From: Agrobacterium tumefaciens
GTDB taxonomy: Bacteria; Pseudomonadota; Alphaproteobacteria; Rhizobiales; Rhizobiaceae
Reading direction: 5' to 3'
Length of the DNA stretch: 64,000 nucleotides
Assembly (NCBI GenBank): GCA_025559845.1
Contig: CP048469.1
Location: 2,891,001-2,955,000 of the forward strand
Both the position numbers and the translations under genes were made by a program. Every line of letters begins with the position of its first letter. Position 1 is the stretch's first letter. The notes beneath the pieces are model-generated. The model was not told where the DNA came from and ran no database searches. It was given only the letters and a program-made list of their open reading frames with translations. Shown in pieces: positions 56,663 to 64,000 of the stretch.

Positions 56663-57232
56663 TTATGCGGCTTCGTCCTGAGAATCGTCTTCTTCAACGG
56701 CCTTGCCACGCTTCGGACCCTTGCTGAGATTGGTCTCAACCAGGCGAACTGCTTCGGTTTCGGACATCTTGTTAACGGCCGCAATTTCGCGAGCCATACG
56801 GTCGAGTGCTGCTTCGTAAAGCTGACGCTCGGAGTAGGACTGCTCCGGCTGGTTTTCTGCACGATACAGATCGCGCACCACTTCTGCGATGGCGATCAGG
56901 TCGCCCGAATTGATCTTGGCATCATATTCCTGGGCGCGACGCGACCACATGGTACGCTTCACGCGCGCTTTGCCCTGAACAACTTTCAGTGCGCGCTCAA
57001 CGAAATCTCCTTCGGAGAGCTTGCGCATGCCGATGCTGACTGCCTTGGCTACAGGAACCTTGAGGCGCATCTTGTCTTTTTCGAAATCGATCACAAAAAG
57101 CTCGAGCTTCATGCCGGCAACTTCTTGTTCCTCGATTGCAGAAATGGTACCGACACCATGAGCGGGATACACGATCGCTTCACCGGTCTTGAAACCGTGA
57201 CGTGCTGGAGATTTCTTCTGCTGGGTCGTCAT
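56663..57232 (-). CDS. CarD-family transcriptional regulator (CdnL)
   Basis: A 189-residue RNA-polymerase-binding protein of the CarD/CdnL family, which stabilises open complexes at housekeeping (for example rRNA) promoters. The N-terminal RNAP-interaction domain (about 12-75) shows FKTGEAIVYPAHGVGTISAI and LFVIDFEKDKMRLKVPV. The C-terminal helical DNA-binding domain contains RTMWSRRAQEYDAKINSGD and the conserved tryptophan in it, with YSERQLYEAALDRMAREIA. The tail is acidic (EEDDSQDEAA). The ATG at 57232 matches where similarity starts; the longer frame upstream is not family-like. It shares a terminator with the convergent YkuD-like gene. Confidence 0.92.
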   Translation of the reverse strand: MTTQQKKSPARHGFKTGEAIVYPAHGVGTISAIEEQEVAGMKLELFVIDFEKDKMRLKVPVAKAVSIGMRKLSEGDFVERALKVVQGKARVKRTMWSRRAQEYDAKINSGDLIAIAEVVRDLYRAENQPEQSYSERQLYEAALDRMAREIAAVNKMSETEAVRLVETNLSKGPKRGKAVEEDDSQDEAA

Positions 57233-57774
57233 TCGTTCTAAAAACTCCCTGTTACATACCCGTTGTAGCGGGTTGGGTCGGTCAGGCCCTGATGAGACGG
57301 GGGAAACCGTCAGGTGACTCCGCACTGGTCCAACTGTGCGCGCAAAAACTTCCCTTCTCGCAACTCGGGTTTCGAGAGCGTAAACGCTCGATATGTCACG
57401 GGAACCGCGTGCAAAAGAAGAGTTGCTTTCGTGGTGTTTTTGGGCACACAAATGCCGCGCTGTGGATCAGTGTCCGTGGTGTACCACAAAAATAGGCGCG
57501 AATCAATAATTTGCTTCCATCGTGGCCGCAGCAGCACACAACGGTCGGTGAACCGCGTCTAAAAACGGCTCCCAAAATACCGCTGTTTTGCTTCTATGGC
57601 TCGACAAAATCGGCAAAAGCAATAAATTTTCACTGCCAAGCGTCAGAAACGCAAATGCCTCTTAAACTCTTCGCAATTACACGCCAATATCCGATTCGAC
57701 CGAGAAGGCAAAATCGTGACTTTCACGATGCTTTTTCTCTTTAAAGTGTGATTTTTTGGAGGAATCCGCGCAAA
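57233..57774. other. Intergenic region between carD and the glutamate dehydrogenase gene
   Basis: These 542 bp separate two divergent genes and should hold both promoters. Short frames present lack ribosome-binding sites or recognisable sequence. The last 20 bp carry the GGAGG Shine-Dalgarno used by the dehydrogenase gene. I saw no RNA gene or clear repeat. Confidence 0.5.
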
Positions 57775-60700
57775 ATGGGCTACAGAAACAATCCAAAACG
57801 TGAAAAACAGATCGAAAAAGCACGAAATCTCGCAAGCACCCAGACAGCGCCATTTCTCGATCCAGGCATTCTTTACGGGCGCGCAAGCCCTGACGACATA
57901 GAATATTATTCCGCCGAAATGCTGGCCACGAGTGCCGCGCATACCTATGAGGCGCTGGCGCGTTCGAAAGGCGAGAAACCCTATATCAGCATATCGTCGG
58001 TCGAAGGTGTAACACCGAAGGATATTCCCGTTACAGTCTTGACCATCATCGGGCGGAACATGCCGTTCCTCTACGATTCCGTGATGGGAGAAGTGACCAG
58101 CAGCTTCCGTGGTCTCTACCTTGCTGTGCACCCTATTCTCGTTCACGACGAAAAATCAGAAGCAGGCTACCGCCTTGCCGAAGCAGAAGATGATCCGGCC
58201 CAAAACATCAGCCTCATTCAACTGCATATCGCACCTTTAACGCCACAGGCTGCCGCCACCCTCGAAGAACGGCTGCGTTTCGTACTGGCCCAGGTCCACT
58301 CCGCCTATAGCGACTGGAAGCCCATGCTTGGGAAGCTGGACGAAGCGCTTGCGGAACTGTCGGAACGTGGATCTGCAAGACGCAAGACCGAGCGCAAGGA
58401 AGCGGTCGAATTCCTCAACTGGCTGCGCAACGACAACTTCACCTTCCTCGGCATGCGCGACTATACCTACTCCGGCAAGGGGAAGAACGCCCGCATCGAG
58501 CGCGGCGATGGCGTCGGCCTTGGTATTTTGAGCGATCCGGACGTTCGTGTTCTGCGTCTTGGCAAGGATGCGGTCACAACGACCCCGGAGATCCTGGCAT
58601 TCCTTGACGGCCCCGACTTCCTGATCGTCACCAAGGCCAATGTGAAATCCATCGTGCACCGTCGCGCCTATATGGACTACATCGGCATTAAGCGCTTCGA
58701 TGAAGATGGCAATGTCACCGGCGAGTTGCGCATCGTCGGCCTCTTTACCGCCACCGCTTACACGCGTCCTGTCAGGCAAATTCCCCTGCTCCGCGCCAAG
58801 GTGGCAGAGGTTGAGCGCCATTTCGGTTTTGATCCGAACAGTCACTCCGGCCGAATTCTTCACAATACGCTGGAGGCCTATCCGCGGGACGACCTCTTCC
58901 AGATCGAAGAGGATTTGCTGATCCGCTTTGTCGAGCAGATCATGGAACTCAGCGATCGCCCGCGCGTGCGCGTGCTTGCCCGTATCGATCGCTTCGACCG
59001 TTTTGTCTCCGCCATCATTTTCGTGCCGCGCGAGGAATACAACTCCTACGTCCGCGAGAAGATCGGCGACTATCTGAGCAAGGTCTACAACGGCCACATC
59101 TCGGCCTATTATCCGGCCTTCCCAGAAGGGGCCGTTGCCCGCGTGCATTTCATCGTCGGTCGTACGGACGGAAAGACGCCACGCATTGCTCAGGACAAGC
59201 TGGAAGATGCAGTCAGCGATATCGCCGCGCGCTGGATAGACCATTTCGTTGCGCTCTCCGAAGCCGGAGCACCGCTGCTGGATGTGGATCAGGCCTATCA
59301 GGAGGCCTTTACACCGGAAGAGGCTGTCGGCGACATGCGCGACATCGTTGCGACAGCAAAGGGTGAGGAGGTCCGGATCGAGTTCTATCGCCAGGACGAT
59401 CAACCACAGGATAGGCTGTCCCTCAAAATCTTCCACCGCGACGGCCACCTGCCGCTGTCGCGCCGCGTGCCGCTGCTTGAAAATCTCGGCTTCAACGTTA
59501 TCAGCGAACGTACCTTTGATATCGGTGTCCTGTCAGAAGGTGACCGTCAGGATATCGTGCTGCATGACATGGAGCTGGCAATTGCCACCGGTGCTGCACT
59601 TGATCTCGCCGTCTACGGCCCGCGTCTTGAAGACGCATTCCTGGCCGCATTTGCGGGCAAGGTTGACAACGACAATTTCAACCGCCTCATCCTCGCCGCT
59701 GGCGTAACGGTGCGGGAAGCCTCTGTGCTCCGCGCTTACGCCCGTTATCTGCGACAGACCGGGATCGTGTATTCGCAGGAGCATATCTCCGAAACGCTGT
59801 TCAAATACCCGGCCATTACCCGCAAACTGTTCGATCTGTTTGCGACAGACTTCGATCCGGCCATCGCCGAAAAGACCCGCGTCAAAAAGCTCTCCGAGCT
59901 GCATAAGGCGATCGAGACAGCCCTCGCCGGCGTTCCGAACCTTGATGAAGACCGGACATTGAGACGTTACGTCAATGCCATCGACGCGACATTGCGCACC
60001 AACTATTTCCAGAAAAACGAGGATGGTACACCGCGCGAAGTGCTGGCCTTCAAGTTTGATCCGAAGCATCTCGACGGCCTTCCCGATCCCCGGCCCTTCC
60101 GCGAAATCTTCGTCTACGGAACCGAGGTCGAGGGGGTGCACCTGCGCTTTGGAAAGGTCGCTCGCGGCGGTCTGCGCTGGTCGGATCGCGGCCAGGACTA
60201 CCGCACCGAGGTGCTCGGTCTCGTCAAGGCGCAGCAGGTCAAGAATGCTGTGATCGTACCTGTGGGTGCAAAAGGTGGCTTCTTCCCGAAAGCACTACCG
60301 GCCGGCGGCACACGCGACGAAGTCTTTAATGCCGGTCGCGAAGCCTACAAGACCTACATTCGCACGCTGTTGTCGATCACCGACAATATCATCGGCGATG
60401 ACATTGTTGCACCGGCCGACACCTTGCGACTGGACGGAGATGACCCCTACTTCGTCGTCGCAGCCGACAAGGGAACGGCGACCTTCTCCGACACGGCCAA
60501 TGGGCTTGCCCGCGAAGCGAACTTCTGGCTCGACGATGCTTTTGCGTCCGGCGGATCGGCCGGTTACGACCACAAGAAAATGGGCATTACCGCCCGTGGC
60601 GCGTGGGAAACCGTAAAACGCCACTTCCGTGAAATGGATACCGATATCCAGACGACGCCATTCACGGTGGCTGGCGTCGGCGATATGTCCGGCGACGTAT

Positions 60701-62535
60701 TCGGCAACGGCATGCTGCTGTCTGAAAAGATCAGACTGATTGCCGCCTTCGATCACCGCGACATCTTCATCGATCCAGACCCCGACACGGATCAGTCCTT
60801 TGCCGAGCGCAAGCGTATCTTCGAATTGCCGCGCTCCAGCTGGCAGGACTATAATCGTTCGCTGCTTTCAAAGGGTGCGATGATTATTTCCCGCGCGGAA
60901 AAATCGGTCACGCTGACACCTGAGGCAGCGGCAGCCATTGGCATCGACAAAACCGTTGCCACGCCGTTTGAAATCATGACGGCCATCCTGAAATCGCCTG
61001 TCGATCTGCTGTGGTTTGGCGGTATCGGCACCTACATCAAGGCGGCAGTCGAAACCAACGCCGAAGTTGGTGACAGAGCCAATGATCCGATCCGCGTCAA
61101 TGCCACTGAAGTTCGGGCCAAGGTGATTGGCGAAGGCGCCAATCTCGGCATCACCCAGAAAGGCCGTATTGCCTATTCTCTGGCTGGCGGACGTTGCAAC
61201 TCTGACGCCATCGACAACTCTGCAGGCGTCAATTCCTCGGACGTCGAGGTCAACATCAAGATTGCGCTGGCGTCTGCCGTTAACAGCGGTCGCCTGACCC
61301 TGCCAAAGCGGAACCAGCTTCTTGCGTCCATGACGCCGGAAGTGGCGCACCTGGTGCTGCGCAACAACTACCTGCAGTCGCTGGCGATTTCACTGACCGA
61401 ACGACTGGGTACCGGTAACCGCGAAGAACTCGGCCGGTTGATGAGTGCACTGGAAGCGGCCGGGCAATTGAACCGCAAGGTCGAAACCCTACCGAACGAC
61501 GCCGAATTCACCGAACGTTACGCCAGCGGAAAACCGCTGACCCGCCCTGAAATCGGTGTTCTGCTCTCCTATGCAAAGCTGACGCTGTTTGATGCACTGG
61601 TGGCAAGCTCTCTGCCGGACGAACCCTATCTCCAGCATCTGCTGGTGGATTACTTCCCCGTCAAAATGCAGAAGACCTATGCAGCGGATATCACAAGCCA
61701 CCGGCTGCACCGCGAAATCGTTGCGACCGCACTTGCCAATACGGTCGTGAACCGTGGCGGACCGGGCTTCGTACAGAAGCTTGCCGATGCCAGCGGCCTG
61801 TTGCCTGCCGATGTCGTCAAGGCGGCCATGATTGTCGAAGACGGTTTCGGTCTGAAGCGCCTCTGGTCTGAGGTCGATGCACTTGACGGAAAAATCAGCG
61901 GCAACATCCAGAATGAGCTCTACGCCAGGATCACCCGCATATTCTCCGAGGTGAGCAGGCTTTATCTGCAAGCGCGCGGTGCGAGTGCTGGCACAAATGC
62001 GATGGCGGACGAGATCGAGCGCCTGAAAAGCGCCGTGAAATCCCTGGCTCCGGCGGCAGCGAAGTATCGCCAGCAACTCGGTGCCACGGAACTTGAAGGG
62101 GTACCATCCGGCCTGCTCCAGGAACTCGATACTCTGTCGCTCCTGGTTTACGTTCCGGAGATCATGCTTATCGCCGACAGCGCCTCGACGTCTCTTGCGC
62201 GTGCAGCAGAAAGCTATGCGACAGTCTCTGCGACGTTCCGTGTGGCAAGGTTGCTGGAAGCAAGCCAGCGCATTTCGCCTGCCGACCACTACGAAAGTCT
62301 GGCGCTCCTGCGCAATCAGGATCAGATTTCCTCGGCGAGACGCAAGATCGTCGTGTCTGCGCTGACGGAATACGCAAAGGAGAAGGACCCTGTACAGGCC
62401 TGGTATGCTGCTGACCGCGTTCGCGTCAATCGTATCGTCTCGGAACTCGCTGCGTTGAGCGATAGCGGCGAAATCAATCTGGCACGACTGACGGTCGCAG
62501 CTGGATTGCTGGCCGACATCGTTCTGGCTCGCTGA
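57775..62535 (+). CDS. NAD-specific glutamate dehydrogenase, large (180-kDa) class
   Basis: This catabolic enzyme oxidises glutamate to 2-oxoglutarate and ammonia. The 1586-residue length is that of the 180-kDa class known from Streptomyces, Pseudomonas and Caulobacter. The long N-terminal part (about 1-700) contains ACT-like regulatory segments. The catalytic core near residues 780-1150 has FGKVARGGLRWSDRGQDYR, the lysine region VPVGAKGGFFPK and the NAD-domain sequence LLWFGGIGTYIKA. GEGANLGITQKGRIAYSLAGG comes soon after. A C-terminal helical domain completes it. The ATG at 57775 has GGAGG 12 nt upstream; a GTG nine codons earlier lies before that site. It is divergent from carD and monocistronic in appearance. 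Confidence 0.95.
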   Translation: MGYRNNPKREKQIEKARNLASTQTAPFLDPGILYGRASPDDIEYYSAEMLATSAAHTYEALARSKGEKPYISISSVEGVTPKDIPVTVLTIIGRNMPFLYDSVMGEVTSSFRGLYLAVHPILVHDEKSEAGYRLAEAEDDPAQNISLIQLHIAPLTPQAAATLEERLRFVLAQVHSAYSDWKPMLGKLDEALAELSERGSARRKTERKEAVEFLNWLRNDNFTFLGMRDYTYSGKGKNARIERGDGVGLGILSDPDVRVLRLGKDAVTTTPEILAFLDGPDFLIVTKANVKSIVHRRAYMDYIGIKRFDEDGNVTGELRIVGLFTATAYTRPVRQIPLLRAKVAEVERHFGFDPNSHSGRILHNTLEAYPRDDLFQIEEDLLIRFVEQIMELSDRPRVRVLARIDRFDRFVSAIIFVPREEYNSYVREKIGDYLSKVYNGHISAYYPAFPEGAVARVHFIVGRTDGKTPRIAQDKLEDAVSDIAARWIDHFVALSEAGAPLLDVDQAYQEAFTPEEAVGDMRDIVATAKGEEVRIEFYRQDDQPQDRLSLKIFHRDGHLPLSRRVPLLENLGFNVISERTFDIGVLSEGDRQDIVLHDMELAIATGAALDLAVYGPRLEDAFLAAFAGKVDNDNFNRLILAAGVTVREASVLRAYARYLRQTGIVYSQEHISETLFKYPAITRKLFDLFATDFDPAIAEKTRVKKLSELHKAIETALAGVPNLDEDRTLRRYVNAIDATLRTNYFQKNEDGTPREVLAFKFDPKHLDGLPDPRPFREIFVYGTEVEGVHLRFGKVARGGLRWSDRGQDYRTEVLGLVKAQQVKNAVIVPVGAKGGFFPKALPAGGTRDEVFNAGREAYKTYIRTLLSITDNIIGDDIVAPADTLRLDGDDPYFVVAADKGTATFSDTANGLAREANFWLDDAFASGGSAGYDHKKMGITARGAWETVKRHFREMDTDIQTTPFTVAGVGDMSGDVFGNGMLLSEKIRLIAAFDHRDIFIDPDPDTDQSFAERKRIFELPRSSWQDYNRSLLSKGAMIISRAEKSVTLTPEAAAAIGIDKTVATPFEIMTAILKSPVDLLWFGGIGTYIKAAVETNAEVGDRANDPIRVNATEVRAKVIGEGANLGITQKGRIAYSLAGGRCNSDAIDNSAGVNSSDVEVNIKIALASAVNSGRLTLPKRNQLLASMTPEVAHLVLRNNYLQSLAISLTERLGTGNREELGRLMSALEAAGQLNRKVETLPNDAEFTERYASGKPLTRPEIGVLLSYAKLTLFDALVASSLPDEPYLQHLLVDYFPVKMQKTYAADITSHRLHREIVATALANTVVNRGGPGFVQKLADASGLLPADVVKAAMIVEDGFGLKRLWSEVDALDGKISGNIQNELYARITRIFSEVSRLYLQARGASAGTNAMADEIERLKSAVKSLAPAAAKYRQQLGATELEGVPSGLLQELDTLSLLVYVPEIMLIADSASTSLARAAESYATVSATFRVARLLEASQRISPADHYESLALLRNQDQISSARRKIVVSALTEYAKEKDPVQAWYAADRVRVNRIVSELAALSDSGEINLARLTVAAGLLADIVLAR

Positions 62536-62670
62536 GATCGACTGAGTTCCAGATCAGTGGAGCAGTAAAGCCGCTCCAATACGCAAAACGACTACCCGGG
62601 CACCTGCACGGGTAGTCAGACAAAAGCGTCGCTTTCTCCTCCCAGACGTCCTTCTGCTACAGGATACCGA

Positions 62671-64000
62671 ATGACCGCTTCCTCCCCACCCGCCGAAACG
62701 AAGATTGCAAAACGGGGTATCTGGGGTTGGGTCATGTTCGACTGGGCGGCACAACCGTTCTTCACGGTCGTCACCACTTTCATTTTCGGCCCCTATTTCG
62801 TCTCGCGTCTGACGGAAGATCCAGTCTCGGCGCAAACGGTCTGGAGCAACATGGCGACGATGTCCTCCATCGTCATTGCCATTTTTTCCCCGATCCTCGG
62901 TTCGATTGCCGATCAGTCCGGATCACGCAAGCCGTGGATCGCCTTTTTTGCCGTCATAAAGATCGTCAGCCTGTCGCTCCTGTGGTTTGCTGCGCCCGGC
63001 TCTCCGATCATCCTTCCAGTCGTCTGCATGATCTTTGCCTCGATCGCGGCGGAGTTTTCCATCGTTTTCAACGATTCCATGATGCCGAGATTGACCAATC
63101 CGCAAAATGTCGGCCGAATTTCCAACCTTGCCTGGGGGCTCGGTTATCTCGGTGGCATGGTGGTATTGATTGCTGTTGTGACGCTCCTCGCCGCCAACCC
63201 GCAAACTGGCCGTACGATTGCCGGCATAACGCCGCTTTTCGGGTTAAATCCTGTCACCGGAGAAGACGCTCGAATAACAGGGCCGATCGCCGCGCTGTGG
63301 TACCTCGTGTTTATCCTGCCGATGTTTCTCTTCACTCCCGACAGTGACAAGGGCTTGCCATTCAAATCAGCCATCCGCTCTGGACTGACGGAATTGCGGG
63401 CAACGCTGCGAGAGCTTCGTGGTCGCCCTGTCCTGCTGCGGTTTTTGATCGCCCGTATGCTCTATCAGGATGGCGTCAACGGCGTCCTCATTCTCGGTGG
63501 TGCTTTTGCAGCCGGTATGTTCGGATGGGCGACAATGGAGATCGGGCTGTTCGGCATTCTTCTGAATGTCGTTGCCATTGCGGGCTGTTTTGTTGCCGGC
63601 CGCATAGACCATCGCCTCGGCTCTCGCACGACAATCCTCATCAGCCTCGTGCTTCTGTTGATTGCGACCATCGGCATTGTATCCACGGAACGTAGCTCGA
63701 CCCTCTTTGGCTGGATGGCGCTATCGACCACTGATGATGGCGGTATATTCGCGACGGGCGCAGAGAAAGCCTATCTCGTCTACGGTGTGCTGATCGGCCT
63801 GGCTTTCGGTCCCGTGCAGGCCTCGTCACGCTCCTACCTGGCGCGCAATATCACTGTGGCGGAAGCGGGCCGTTATTTTGGGATTTACGCACTATCGGGA
63901 CGCGCTACCAGTTTCATGGCAACGCTGAGCTTTTCGGTCGCAACCGCCATGACCGGCTCAGCCCATGTCGGCATGGCAACCTTGATCGTTTTCCTGGGAG
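62671..64000 (+). CDS. MFS transporter, UMF1 (Atg22-like) family, 5' part
   Basis: The frame opens at an ATG at 62671 (MTASSPPAETKIAKRGIWGW) and runs through the right window edge, about 443 codons. It has many hydrophobic segments and the UMF1-type opening WVMFDWAAQPFFTVVTTFIF. ADQSGSRKPW between helices 2 and 3 is the MFS loop, and WGLGYLGGMVVL follows. The later segment AFGPVQASSRSYLAR fits the Atg22/UMF1 family, which includes yeast vacuolar amino-acid effluxers. The bacterial substrate is unknown; amino acids are a guess from the eukaryotic members. No Shine-Dalgarno is strong; CAGGATACCGA lies just before the start. It is 135 bp downstream of the glutamate dehydrogenase on the same strand. 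Confidence 0.85.
   Translation, partial: MTASSPPAETKIAKRGIWGWVMFDWAAQPFFTVVTTFIFGPYFVSRLTEDPVSAQTVWSNMATMSSIVIAIFSPILGSIADQSGSRKPWIAFFAVIKIVSLSLLWFAAPGSPIILPVVCMIFASIAAEFSIVFNDSMMPRLTNPQNVGRISNLAWGLGYLGGMVVLIAVVTLLAANPQTGRTIAGITPLFGLNPVTGEDARITGPIAALWYLVFILPMFLFTPDSDKGLPFKSAIRSGLTELRATLRELRGRPVLLRFLIARMLYQDGVNGVLILGGAFAAGMFGWATMEIGLFGILLNVVAIAGCFVAGRIDHRLGSRTTILISLVLLLIATIGIVSTERSSTLFGWMALSTTDDGGIFATGAEKAYLVYGVLIGLAFGPVQASSRSYLARNITVAEAGRYFGIYALSGRATSFMATLSFSVATAMTGSAHVGMATLIVFLG

Overview
The window looks like part of the main chromosome of a member of the Rhizobiaceae, most likely Agrobacterium or a close relative. The reasons are the chvA/chvB (ndvA/ndvB) pair for cyclic beta-1,2-glucan, an alphaproteobacterial TrcR (DUF1013) regulator, a 180-kDa-class NAD-glutamate dehydrogenase, a CarD/CdnL regulator and a 1153-residue pyruvate carboxylase of rhizobial type. 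The DNA is gene-dense and GC-rich. I found no tRNA, rRNA, insertion sequence, prophage or CRISPR array. Family names come from motif recognition and memory of family members; no database search was run.

Layout. 1-6.6 kb (all minus): the 5' part of ispG, a DeoR regulator followed by a YbjJ-like MFS transporter, and pyc. 6.7-18.5 kb: an orphan LuxR-type regulator, then chvA (plus) and the 8.5-kb chvB (minus) arranged tail to tail between two strong terminators. 19-22.8 kb: an M20 amidohydrolase, a 47-residue membrane protein, an L-2-hydroxyglutarate-oxidase-like flavoprotein and a serine/threonine-dehydratase-like enzyme. 22.9-33.3 kb: a sugar-acid catabolic locus. The minus-strand operon holds a DenD-like SDR, a GarR/3-hydroxyisobutyrate-dehydrogenase-like reductase and a XylD-like aldonate dehydratase. 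The plus strand holds an FAD-linked D-2-hydroxyacid dehydrogenase, a GntR/FadR regulator, a XylX-like 2-keto-3-deoxy-pentonate dehydratase and a complete three-gene TRAP transporter. 33.4-45.5 kb: acs, trcR, yggS-like, leuS-lptE-holA, and a minus-strand set of fdxA, S4-domain protein and Suv3-like RNA helicase. 45.5-64 kb: a gene-free patch packed with GANTC (CcrM) sites, a UbiH-type hydroxylase, tesB, glnK-amtB behind a sigma-54 promoter, ftsK-lolA-xthA, a stand-alone cyclic-nucleotide-binding protein, an OmpR-type response regulator, a YkuD-like protein, CarD, NAD-GDH and the 5' part of a UMF1-family transporter.

How the genes fit together. Most of the window is core housekeeping. The most system-like stretch is 22.9-33.3 kb. 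TRAP uptake of an acidic sugar, dehydration by the XylD-like enzyme and a second dehydration by the XylX-like enzyme would give alpha-ketoglutarate semialdehyde (Weimberg logic). The usual sugar dehydrogenase, lactonase and semialdehyde dehydrogenase are absent from the window, and two unusual NAD(P)-dependent dehydrogenases stand in the operon instead. Similar TTGTC-type inverted repeats sit in both promoter regions of this locus and are candidate operators for the embedded FadR-type regulator. The other unexplained signal is the run of ten GANTC sites in 195 bp at 45656-45850.
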